Made by a program: the position numbers and the translations under genes. From positions 992,001 through 1,056,000 of the forward strand of contig JAGTXK010000239.1 in the NCBI GenBank assembly GCA_019096195.1: DNA of 64,000 nt, in the 5' to 3' direction. Every line of letters begins with the position of its first letter. The first letter of the stretch is position 1. This stretch comes from Boletus sp. NGJ (lineage: Eukaryota; Basidiomycota; Agaricomycetes; Boletales; Boletaceae). The notes beneath the pieces are model-generated. The model saw nothing but the letters and a program-made list of their open reading frames with translations. It had not been told where the DNA came from and did not search any database. This document shows positions 48,165-58,500 of this stretch, in pieces.

Positions 48165-50026
48165 TCACTGAGTTCTGAACACTTCGGCCACGAGTTGCAT
48201 TTGCCAAGCCTGTTTCACCAACGCATGAGTCACCGCACTAGTGCCAGTCAATCATCGAAAAACTCACATGGGGATCGCTCAACCGGTATCGGATGAGAGC
48301 GATGCCGTTCTCGTCCATATGAACCCCCGCCAGCGGCTCGTTTGAGAGCGACGTCAACATCGTCTCTTGGTAGGGCAGCGTTGCTCCTGGAAACCATTGT
48401 CTCGCGGCTTTTGAAGCGCACGAGGCCTTGATGATTTTTGGCAGAGAAACGACGTTGGCCTCGTTTCCATCCTCTTCTGAATCACCATCACAGCTATCAC
48501 ACACCAAAGGAATCCTCGCAGGGTCGAACTCCAACATGTACAGTTCATGTTTCTCCCCTATGAGGCCCCCCGAGCGTCCTCCGATGGGCCGTCCCAACAG
48601 CAGACGGCTTCCGCTCACGCTAAAGAGGAGCTGTTGCGGACCACAGACAGTGAGTGCTCGCGTGTTCGCAGGTCCCCAGGTATTCCAAGGAACAATGTAT
48701 ACCCCATCGTTGTCTTGCTGGATGTCGGGAAAGGGCGGGACGTGAGGCAAAAAAATGTCGTTCCATATTACGAGAAGACGGCCCGGATCGGTGGCGGCAA
48801 GCACGGAAATGCGACCCTCGAGGGAGGGCACGAATGTTGGCCCACGCGAACCGCCACCCTGGGTATACACGGAGTCGGGAAAAGGGGATGTATGAAGGTG
48901 AGTGGATCTCGGCATGCAAACAGTGAGCATAAAACGCGCTTGCAGGTGCAGTGGCTTGTCAAAATCCGCATAGGAATAGACTGCAATGCAGGATCCAGGC
49001 ACCGAGAGAACTAAGAGTCGGTCAGAGTCAAGAAAACAGAAATCGTCCAAATACGGTTGTTTGTCGTGCCGTTCGAGTATAGACTGACAGCAGTCAGTGA
49101 GACAGATTAGAACGGTGCTTCAGCCTCATGGCTGCAAATCCACTCACCGTCGTCCTGCCTTCCTTCCAATTCCAGACTTGCAGTAACGAAAAGAAGCCGA
49201 CTCGGTAACCATGATCAGATTTGAGCATGGCCACAAAATTCCCATTCACTTCGAGTTTACTCTCAGCAGGTTCAACCCCGGACACGCCACCGTGCGGGAG
49301 CCCAGCGGATACCAAGGTTCCGCGTGCAGCGAGCGGATGAGGGTCTCCGTGAGCACCTGAAATTGTTCGCAACTCGAGGTGACACGCTGGTTCGCCACGT
49401 GTTGCCACCCCAATTCTAACGCTAGCACACACCAACAAGTCTTGCCAGACATCTAGGATTGGGCGTTCGGGGAACAAGAAAGGGCTGCGTTGGGTTGAGT
49501 GTCTCCCGTGCCCATGTTCGCAGTGTCTGCGAAGGCGTCGTCGCGTTGCAATCAATGAGTCGCGCGGCAAATTTGCCACGGGCGCGATATGTGGCACCGA
49601 GCCACCCGTCCGCAAAGAATACGCGAGGTGGTTTGTCGTGTCGAATGTCATAGGTATCTAACGTCGTCGAGTCCACCTTGACAAAGTCGAACGTGTCTAA
49701 CGCCCGGGCCTTCTCCTGCAGAAGTAGGCGGCGTCTGTGAATCGGTTGGTCGTCGTCGCGTAGAAGACGTAAACAATGAGCGGCCAAATTTATCTGATAC
49801 TGGAGTTCCATCGACGTCGAGATGATGTTTCGGAAAGAGCGACATGTCTGGTAGAGGTGAGGTGAGCGTTATGATATGGATTTCATGTGGCACTCACCTG
49901 AACACAGCGACGAATATCTTTAACGGACAAATTTTCGAATATGCGTACATGCAGCTCGGAGGGAAGTTCTAGAATAAAGCACGGAGGATGAACTCCTGTG
50001 GTTGACTCGAAAATCGCCTGAAGCAT
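48165..50026 (-). CDS. F-box protein, mushroom-fungus type
   Basis: Substrate adaptor of SCF ubiquitin ligases by family; target unknown. Exon 1 (50026-49898) starts MLQAIFESTTGVHPPC and holds the F-box core LELPSELHVRIFENLSVKDI. Exon 2 (49847-49150) continues TCRSFRNIISTSMELQYQIN, LAAHCLRLL and FDFVKVDSTTLDTYDIRHD, typical of the C-terminal part of Agaricomycete F-box proteins, then ILDVWQDLLVCASVRIG. An intron (49149 to about 49086) leads to SILERHDKQPYLDDFCFLDSDR and a beta-rich region with GRISVLAATDPGRLLVIWND. A last intron (48267-48210) gives a C-terminus ending VAEVFRTQ at 48165; reading through instead ends at 48238. Within exon 2 near 49,500 the frame shifts by one base between NATTPSQTLRTWAR and FLFPERPILDVW with no intron that fits. 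Either a true frameshift or a base error. Confidence 0.75.
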
Positions 50027-50159
50027 GATGCAGCAAAAGGATGGCCAGACAACCTAGGTGGACGTCCGTGTTGCCAGCAGGTTTTACCACTGAGAGACCC
50101 AACAAAGACCCCGGAAGCCACAATGGGACCAACTTGGGGAATGTGACATCCTTGCATAC

Positions 50160-50165
50160 AAAAAA
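50160..50165 (-). terminator. RNA polymerase III terminator of tRNA-Thr
   Basis: Six T in a row on the minus strand, starting two bases after the tRNA 3' end. Confidence 0.8.
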
Positions 50166-50167
50166 GC

Positions 50168-50239
50168 TGCCCACTGGCTGGATTGAACAACCGACCTCAC
50201 CATTACGAGTGGCGCGCTCTACCACTGAGCTAAACGGGC
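50168..50239 (-). tRNA. tRNA-Thr (anticodon CGU)
   Basis: 72 bases fold into a complete cloverleaf: acceptor GCCCGTT/AGTGGGC, D arm GCTC..GAGC, anticodon arm CGCCA-CTCGTAA-TGGTG with anticodon CGT (reads ACG, threonine), T arm GGTTG-TTCAATC-CAGCC, discriminator A. A-box TAGCTCAGTGGTAGAGC and B-box GGTTGTTCAATCC are present. No intron. A second gene for the same isoacceptor lies at 55073-55144. Confidence 0.95.
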
Positions 50240-50283
50240 ATAGTGCCAGTAGTGGCTCGTACATATACACACGCACGCAGCGA

Positions 50284-51400
50284 CTATTCAGGCCGCACAT
50301 TCAAGATCACTTGGGACTTGGAAGCGGCATACTGGACATAACCACCGTAAGCTGCTTCAGCATCGTGGTACAGCGTCCCGAGTAAGGACCTCTCTTGTTG
50401 AGTGAACCCGTCTATCACCCACTCTGTGTCGACAAATTCGAGCCTCTTGTTGAGGAGTCGCCACAGGACCGTCTATTTCCATTGCCTCCAGACCTTGGTC
50501 TGGTTGGGGAGCAGTTCGCTGAGGATTTCCGTCGGTTCGTCGGGCTGAAGAACGAGGAGGACGAAGACCGCTGCGGTTGTGCGCATGCCCATAGCTGTAC
50601 TTGAACAAGATCGGTTTCTTACGTCCAGTGTTGAAGAGAATGTTGCGTTGGATCCTTGTCCAAGGTGGACAGCCACGACGATATTGTACGTCCAAGAGAT
50701 AACGAGTGAAGTGGTAAACACAATTGGGCCGAATGGAGAACTTTTGGGGACGGAGCAGCTGGGCGATGAATGGGATACAGTATTAAGAAGGGCGAAATAC
50801 GACCTAATACTGGCGCTGGCTGGAAAAAAAAAAACTGAGAGAGAACCTGCCATGGGTGATAGAGTTCACGGCACCCTCCGCGTGCCCTTCAGCAAGACGA
50901 TCATCTGAACCAGAGGATACCATCGCCAGGAGGGATCAAGATTGGTGAACACGAGCTTTCCTGAGCCGATGACGAGACAGGAGACCCCAGTTGCGAGGAT
51001 ACCCCAGATGATCGGCGAGAACAGATACCATTCGTCAAAGACACCACACGCGACGCAGGTTCCAATGCTGACGGCGATAGGGATACTGGCAAAGACAGGG
51101 TAGTACACATTGATGCGTCTAGCCAAAGATGACGCTCGAAGTGGATTATTCTCAATGGATACGTCGCAGAGGATAAAACCATCTGGTACCCGTTTTATGT
51201 ATATACGATCCTTTTCATGTACCCCACATGTTACAAGGATCAAATGTTTACCATACGTGTATAGGTGGTTCGCTGAGGAGGCAGTAACATATGGGTAGGG
51301 CTTCGAACGGGGTGGCGATAAGCCAGACGGCGAGTGTGAAGTTCAGCGAACAAGACAAGAGATTGAAACCATTCGTCGTGCGTCTTGGACTTGAAACGAG
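50284..51400 (-). CDS. Multi-pass membrane protein of unknown function
   Basis: Minus strand, at least three exons. The upstream exon (about 51,380-51,260) has LNFTLAVWLIATPFEALPIC and YCLLSEPPIHV. The middle exon (about 51,190-50,890) has DGFILCDVSIENNPLRASSL, ARRINVYYPVFASIPIAVSI and WGILATGVSCLVIGSG. After an intron whose acceptor follows a long T run (about 50,823), the last exon has SYFALLNTVSHSSP, FTTSLVISWTYNIVVAVHL and AAVFVLLVLQPDEPTEIL, then a cytosolic tail FVDTEWVIDGFTQQERSLLG ending NVRPE at 50284. About six hydrophobic stretches. It looks like a conserved Agaricomycete membrane protein; no function known to me. One in-frame TAG at 50473-50475 stands before TVLWRLLNKRLEF, while the tail after it stays in frame and protein-like, so the copy may be a recent pseudogene or hold a base error. 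The N-terminal start is unresolved and may lie upstream of 51,400. Confidence 0.6.
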
Positions 51401-51718
51401 AAGGAAAATCCAGCGAAAGGAAGATTATATTCGACGGAGGTACGTGAGGATGTACACAACCATGGAAGAAATCTCATATGATGAGAGGCATCGAGGCATG
51501 GATGGAGTGGCGTGATGGATGATGGACGATGGACACGATGATGAACGCGGTGGTCTGATGAACAGATGACCAAATTCCACCCGACGTGCAACATGCAAAG
51601 ATACAGTCTGACTAAGCACCAACATGTTCGCCTCGCTTCCACCACCTGGTCTGCATACTCTCAACTAGACCACCCCTCTTCTTCCACTCCACTACATCGT
51701 GTCCTCTAGTTCCACGAG
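51401..51718. other. Divergent promoter region
   Basis: Upstream of both the minus-strand membrane protein and the plus-strand kinase-GTPase. It may contain the first exon of the former (for example around 51,500), which I could not settle. A CATGGATGG/ATGATGGACG-rich low-complexity stretch lies at 51,495-51,550. Confidence 0.4.
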
Positions 51719-53899
51719 ATGCAGTCAAAGTATGTTGCTTCGCCTGCTTACTTGTATTTTTCTTACTCTTGCCTTATTTCTAGTTCGGTGGATTCAGGCC
51801 AAGATATTAATCCAGACGGACTGCCGGACCTCACTGACGAACTTCAACCAGATAGGAAAATTACCGTCGGGAACGGATCGTTTGGTGTCGTGTACCGTTG
51901 TCCTCGCACAGCGAATGATGAGGTGTGTGTATTTACACATGGACTCATCGCAAATTCAACCGAGCGTTATCTATCCCAAGGTCGCCGTGAAGATGGTTAT
52001 TATCCCCTTCTGTGGTGCTAAAAGAGACAAGTTGACACGAGTGAGTTAACGTGATTCGTATTCACTCAGCATCAGCGAGGTATGGCTGACTTGTCGCCAC
52101 TGCCAGAATCTGAGACGTGAACTTGGGATTTGGAGAAGACTAGACCACCCCAACATCGTGCCACTCCTTGGCAAAACATCTGGTGTCGGCTTTGGATCTG
52201 AGCATGACTGCATGGTCTCGATGTGGATGCCAGGAGGGACCCTCCCCACGTTTATCAAGGCCCAGGGAGCGATGCTTGTGGCTTCTCGTGTCCAACTTGT
52301 TAGTGCATAGTGATTCACAACTCACATCTAGATTATACTAACTAACGAAACCACAGATCGAAGACATAGCAAATGGGCTCAATTATTGTAAGCTGAGAAA
52401 TATGGGATGAATTGCATATACGATAACACGCTCGAGCAGTACATTCTCAACATATCGTTCACGGTGACTTCCACCCCGTGGGTTGTAGCCACCTGATTGT
52501 CACACTGTATGAACTCATCCAATCTTTTACCATGCAGGGAAATGTTCTCGTCGATGCACAAGGTAACGCATGCATCACCGACTTCGGACTCTCGCAACTG
52601 CTCCCTGCGGATGATGGCATGTCTTATCTTCGAACCTTGTCCGTTCACCCAGGTGCCGTGATGTGGGCTGCTCCAGAGCTCGTGTATCCGAAGCTGTACC
52701 CAAACTGGAACAAAGATGGCAAGCCTAGGGCTACGCTCAACAGCGATATCTACTCTCTGGCTAGTATGATTCTGTTTGTATGTTTGGCAATGATTTACGA
52801 AGCGGCTTAATAGCCAACTCATTTTTGGATTTAATTTGCAGATACTCTCTGAGAAGATGCCTTGGCCGGATGTACCGACGGCCTGGAAACAACTCGAGAA
52901 ACGTGAGGTCCCGCAGCGCCGGGAGTTCTCTGCGATTTCCGATGACGTCTGGAAATTCGTGAGGAAATGTTGGTCTCCGATGGCGCCCGACGTTCGGCCG
53001 TCAACGCAGGAGGTTTTGTCATTCATATCGGACAACCTAAAAAGTGTGACAACGTTGCCACAATGTGGTTCTTCTACTGAGTTAGTACGTAACTAACCAT
53101 TCTTTCCGGTTAGCGTCGCTCGGCGTCACATCTAAAAATGTGATTCTCTTCGGCGAAACCGGCGTCGGCAAGAGTTCGGTGATCAACTTGATGGCGGGCC
53201 GTGATATCGCGTTAACGTCTTCAAACCTAGAGGGTTGCACGCTAAATGCTCAGGAGTATTCTTTTCCGCTTTCAAATTCAAACACCTCGCTCCGCATCTT
53301 CGACACGGTCGGGCTCGAAGAGTCAGACATTGGTTTCAATACATTTATGGGCGCCATCGAAAAGGCTCTGGAGCTCGTTGTGTCCCTGCACAAGGTTGGT
53401 GGCATCGATCTCCTCCTCTTCTGCGTCAAGGCCGGGAGACATACCACTGCAATGCAGCGAAACTATCGCCTCTTTTCCGAGATTTTGTGTAACAATCGGG
53501 TGCCCCTCGCCCTCGTCATCACACACCTGGAAAATGAAGGCGTCATGGAGAATTGGTGGGAGAGAAACGAACAGACGTTCAAGAAGTATGGGGTCTCCTC
53601 TGTCGCACATGCGTGTATCACCGCCCTCCCGGCTCACGTGACATTATACACGGAGAAACGGAATCAGTCGCAGAAGGCTCTTCAGAAACTGTTTCATGAT
53701 GCCCTAAGCAGTCACAACCCCTCTTACATCCACGACATACGAGATTGGCTCGCCACTTTTACTGAGAAACTTCAGCCACTTTTGACGAGCAGAACGCTCC
53801 TCAAGAAAAAAAGAAATAGTGAAGCAGCTCGAAACACGTTGCGCGCTTCCTCGTAGCGAGGCGCAGAAATTGGCGGAGATCATCATTGCGAAAGGGTGA
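51719..53899 (+). CDS. Protein kinase - P-loop GTPase fusion
   Basis: Start MQSN at 51719, split by an intron (GTATGT..CTAG). The kinase domain follows: glycine loop GNGSFGVVYR, lysine VAVKMV, RRELGIWRRLDHPNIVPLLG, hinge MVSMWMPGGTLPTF, catalytic loop HGDFHPGN, DFGLSQLLP, WAAPELVYP, and SDIYSLASMILFILS to PDVRPSTQEVLSFIS. All key residues (K, D, N, DFG) are there, so it should be active. A last intron (53,094 to about 53,112) joins it to a GTPase: P-loop ILFGETGVGKSSVINLMAG, threonine-containing NLEGCTLNAQEYSF, G3 FDTVGLEES, DLLLFCVKAGR, and THLEN at the place of the usual NKxD. The C-terminus reads EIVKQLETRCALPRSEAQKL to 53899 in a frame one base off, across a run of A at 53,800-53,815; without this shift it ends at 53856. 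Similar fusions occur in mushroom fungi. A signalling or self/non-self role is only inference. Confidence 0.8.
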
Positions 53900-54400
53900 T
53901 GTTTTTGGCGCAGCAGCAGCATTGCAGATGCAGATGTTCTTTGAACGAATGAGATATGTAGATCGTATCCCTTAACCTGGTGTTTCGATTTTACTGACAT
54001 GTATTTACTGCCAACGTCGATCTCAACTAGGTACACATAGCCTTGTTGACAATTCGCATATATTATGTCGTGTTCGAGGGGTTTTGAAACGATCGAGTAA
54101 TAAGAAACAAGTTGTTGATTCGAGCGTATTAGACAAAATTCTACAACACTAGACCACATTTATACTAGGACAAGGCCACGACCGCCCGGGAGGAACTCGT
54201 ATCACAAACCCAGACGAAATCTGCTCTCGAACGTGTTTTGTAACTTATCTTGTACTGTACTGTATAAAGTTTATCGCGGAGATTTGATCATCGAGCGGTG
54301 TTTCAACTATATCATACTTTCGTACAAAAAGCAATTGGGCAAGCGATAAGCGAATTCAGACCAACACCTCGCTCACCCACCACCGAAAAAAAAAAAGAGA
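53900..54400. other. Intergenic, no gene seen
   Basis: AT-richer DNA after the kinase-GTPase gene. A TGTACTGTACTGTATAAAG stretch at about 54,251 could be a TATA region for the exon-like DNA that follows. Confidence 0.4.
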
Positions 54401-54950
54401 TCGCCTTCCTGTCCTCGAGGATATCGTTGAATCCGGTGAGACGTCGACTGCGACATATCCCTGGTTCAACGAATTCTTGACGGACTCTGGTATGTACCCG
54501 CCCAGACCTTTGTCTTAAATTTTTTTTGCCTCGGTAATATTTAAAGACATTCTCGTCGGCTGTTCAGTAGCCCCGTGGGTGTCGTTGAGTCCGGCGAGAT
54601 GTCGACTGCGACATATCCCCGGACTTTACGAGTCCTCGATGGGTTCGGATATGTATGTACGTATAATACAACGCCTCTGTTCAGTCTGAACCATCTTTTG
54701 TAGTTCAATTGCATTCGCGTCGTTCAACCGTGTACAAGGAAGGGCCATGGAAACGTCTCGTCTCGTCTCTCTCTCTTGTTATCGTGATGGATACCATCGA
54801 TCGCACCGATCTTTCACATGGTCCGCGATCTGTCTTTTTCGGGGATAACGTGGGCGGAGGGGGGAAGGCGAACGTTCACCGAGTCACTCATAAGCACGGT
54901 GGATACTCATGCACATGGTTAGTACTCGGTCGCCAATCCTAGTCAGCGCC
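54400..54950 (+). other. Exon-like DNA with a repeated 41-base segment
   Basis: Segments 54424-54464 and 54582-54622 (158 bases apart) differ at only four positions, and their similarity fades over about 35 further bases. In one frame both encode VESGE(T/M)STATYP; two of the four differences are silent, which hints at coding use. A GTATGT donor-like site follows each copy. Farther on, 54,709-54,940 has an open frame (KEGPWKRLVSSLSLVIVMDT). I cannot assemble a convincing gene and recognise no family. Confidence 0.3.
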
Positions 54951-55072
54951 TACGTCGCACGCCCAGTTGGATCAACACAGTTACATCTTCGTGGCGTCCA
55001 CGCTTGAAACCCAGCGGTCATATTTACTTCCAGCGCCATTCTTGGTAGAAATTATCTCGATCGAGTGTGTGC

Positions 55073-55144
55073 GCCCGCTTAGCTCAGTGGTAGAGCGCGT
55101 CACTCGTAATGATGAGGTCGGTTGTTCAATCCAGCCAGCGGGCA
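55073..55144 (+). tRNA. tRNA-Thr (anticodon CGU), second copy
   Basis: 72-base cloverleaf: acceptor GCCCGCT/AGCGGGC, D arm GCTC..GAGC, anticodon arm CGTCA-CTCGTAA-TGATG (anticodon CGT), T arm GGTTG-TTCAATC-CAGCC, discriminator A. It differs from the copy at 50168-50239 only in stems, and the changes keep pairing. A- and B-boxes present. Confidence 0.96.
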
Positions 55145-55156
55145 TCAGTCAGGCCC

Positions 55157-55162
55157 TTTTTT
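55157..55162 (+). terminator. RNA polymerase III terminator of tRNA-Thr
   Basis: Six T, 13 bases after the tRNA end. Confidence 0.8.
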
Positions 55163-55591
55163 AAAAATTTTATTCGCATGCTGCTTATGTCCACTATCTG
55201 AGCCCATCTATTCGACGCATATTTCGTTGCAGGGATCATAGCTGCTGTGCTGGATTTCGCGGGCAGATATGATATTGGGAAAAAAAAAAACATTTGGTAT
55301 ACTATACAAATTTCAGTCGAGATACGAACGAACGAACGAAACGAAACGAAAAAAAGGGGGACACACGGAAAAGATACATGTCATCGAACAACACCTTCCG
55401 AGAATCGACGAGACAGAGGGAACAAGGACAAAAACGAGATGCAAAAAAAAACAACCTGCGCGCTCGACGCGTTCCTAAATAACGTCTGGTGCGTGCGCAC
55501 ACGGGGGTCAACGACCAAGGTCCCCTCTGCCCCGTGGAGTGAGACTCGGGTGGAGGGTGTGACACAAGGGTGAGAACGCCGCGTGGGATCT
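55163..55591. other. Intergenic, A-rich
   Basis: Runs of A (55,281; 55,343; 55,443) and a CGAACGAACGAAACG short repeat at 55,325-55,345. It probably contains the 3' untranslated region of the minus-strand gene that follows. Confidence 0.5.
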
Positions 55592-58500
55592 CTACGTCTC
55601 TTCAAAGACATACAACCCGTCCAACTCACCACCGTTCACCAACCCCGCCCTGAGCGTCCCGATTCCCCCATCGGCATCCACGTCCACGTCCACACTCGTC
55701 ACCGTCACCGACGACGGTGGAGACGCAGACCCCGTCACAGGCGTCGATGTCGACGTCGATGTAGAGCGCGGGGATCGCGACGAACGCAACACCTTGTCCC
55801 CGCGCTCGCTCGTGCGCGTACAGGCACCCCGGCGCTTGGACGGCGATACCGACACCGAGGACCCCTCCATGCGTAACCGCTTCTGCTGCTTATCCTCCCC
55901 CGTCGATCGCGGACTCGCACCCTCGCTCACTTCGAGTTCTTCAGAGGATCGTTTCCGTTGACGTGAAGCCGGCGTTGTTGTTGCGTCGAGCATTTCCTTT
56001 CCTGTTCCCGTCGCTGTTGTTGTTCCACCACGCGTCGACATGTCTGGCACGGTCGTCGTACGAGAACCCTTTACCGCATTGTCTGGTGTCGTTCGTTCCT
56101 CACTCCCAGGAGCTACCTTGGCCCTCTTTGGCGGTGTACCCACACGTGTCCCACCACCTGCAGTTCCAGCATCACTAGTACCTGGACCACCCGGGACAGC
56201 ATCCCCCTCTAGGTCATCCGACGACCGCTTCCGTGGGTTCAGTCTCGGCGGCGCAATTTTTATGTGTGTGTGAGGATGAGTGGGGGTGTGAGGACGTGCA
56301 TGCACGTGGGCGCCTGCATCGACAGATGAGTCTTCGCTCTCCTCCTCCTCCTCCTCTTCTTCCTCGTATTCTTCATCTTCATCTTCATCTTCGTCTTCGT
56401 CTTCATCTTCGTCTTCATCTTCCTCCTCCTCCTCCTCTCCTCCTCCTCCTCCTCCTCTTCATATACTTCCTCCTCCTCCTCTTCCTCTTCCCGTGCCAAC
56501 ACATGCCTTGGAACCGTATGCACTTCCTCGAGCGTAATCTCTGGTGGCTGACGTCCTTGCTGAGCCCCGCGTGCGTGGGGATGTGATTGGTCCACGACAA
56601 ACGCCTGTTGGTTCGCGTTCGCATTGCTGTTTGCATGGCCATTCGAACTCGGAGCCTGTCCTTGGCTCGGTACCGTATGTCCCGCCGCCATGTTCGCACG
56701 TACCGTCGCCCGTTCACAAATCGTACACCGACAGTGATACAACGGCGCACAAGCTTCTCGCCATACCTGTCGCATTACGTCACATCCAAATGCCACACAA
56801 ACGAAAAACAGCATACACGTACGTTTTTGAATGCCTCGAGGCTATACTGCGGCATGTGCGCCAGCGTCACGGGGATGTATGGGATGGGGTGGATTAACCG
56901 CGGTGAAGGGAGAACCGGCGAGATGGGGATCGGAATGACCACTGGAGGTAGTGGCTGTTTCCGTGCTGTTGCATCACGCTCGCCCGTGCCTTTGTCCTTT
57001 TCGTGCGCAGGGGGAGGCGACGGTGTCGTTTGCAACGTCGTCGTGCTCAACACTGGGCTTGTCGTATGGGATCCACCGCTCCGCGACGATGCACTGCTTG
57101 CCGAGTCTTCCTCCCGCTCCTGTTCGCCGTCCCTCTCACGTCCCCTTTCCCTCTTCGCTGCGGATGCCGCATCCCGGTCACGGTCCCGTTGCAATCCACC
57201 AGTAGCCCAGTCCACTCCATCAAACCATATCCCAGGTGCCTTTATCTCGGACAACACTTCCTCCAGCCCCATCCTCGCTACCCGAGTCGCTGGATCCCCG
57301 GCCCCGACGACTCCACTTGTCCATTCCATCACACACTTGCGGACAAGGTTCGTCATCGCTGGAAGTAGGATCAGTCGGAGTTGTTTTTGGTAGGCGTGGT
57401 AGGCTTGTTCACAGAGTGCAAAAGAAGGGGGAGCGTGCGCGCGGACGGTGGTTAGGCGGGGGTGGCTGTCGTCACCATTGGACCCGTTAGAGTCGTTGGA
57501 TACGGGGGAGGTGGGAGAGGTGGGAGTATTAGGTGAAGCAAGGGACGTCGGAGTCGCCAAGGCAGCCACAGAGGAGGATGTCACAGTCCAAGGACATGGA
57601 TGCACAGCTTCGACGCGCACCGTCCGACGAACGGCACACCCCTCACGCACGTCTTTCGTCCGGATCTGGCTCGCTCTCCGTATCTTCGCCTGCGTCGCGG
57701 ACACCCCCGCCTGCGGGCCATGCGTAGCCGTACCACTGATCAGCCGGATTGCACCAGTGTCCGTCGAGGATGCGTGTGCGTGCCCAATCGGCGATGGCGA
57801 GCTCACGCACACCGCCAGCATCTTCTGTCAACGAGAGCAGCTCTGGGTCTTCGTCCTCCTCTGAGCCCTCATACTCTGAGGAGTACGCGGACCTCGGAGA
57901 GGGCGACCGCGAGCGCTGTACAGAGCGTGGCGAGGGCGGTGAAGTCGAGGTGCTGCGATCAGGACTGTTCGTCTCTCCGACAACGACAGGGTGGTGTGCA
58001 GCACCGGCGCTAGGGGGATTGTGCGCAGAAGCATGTTCGGCGGCCTGATTGACGATGGGGGTGTGAGGTGTAAAGTCGACGCCCATGCCCTCGCCAGCCC
58101 AGCGTGTTGCTGCGACGGCCTGTTCCATGAGTTCGGGCATTTTAGTCTGGGAACGGAGCCAGAATTTTTCCCGCGCCACGGCAATCACTTCGGAAATCGA
58201 CCCCTCGCCAAGGTCTATAAACGCGTCGACGGTTTGACGCGTCTCCCAATCCGCAGACGCGTATTTCCAGGGGGGATAGCGGGATTGGGTGGTACGATCT
58301 TTAATGGAAGTGGAACGAGACGAGTTTGGGACGAAACGCGGACCTCCGACGGCTTCGCGGTCGCGAAGACTTGTGGAGATGCGTTGCCATAGCCATTCAC
58401 TGCGACAAGAACGGCAAGTCGCATCAACATTGGGCCAAGTCTCATCATCTTCGTTGTCTGCACAGCATACCATGAGAGCAGGATTGAGAGGGGTGGTGTA

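Noticed and set aside
52379-53035. 218-codon open frame antisense to the kinase domain
   Set aside because: It mirrors the kinase exons and has no family signal; the plus strand has all kinase motifs and splice sites.
53323-53637. 104-codon minus-strand frame over the GTPase
   Set aside because: Antisense to the P-loop GTPase exon, which has clear G1 and G3 motifs on the plus strand.
56587-57393. 268-codon plus-strand frame opposite the large F-box gene
   Set aside because: Low-complexity Ser/Arg/Pro composition and no splice or domain support; the minus strand carries the conserved protein.
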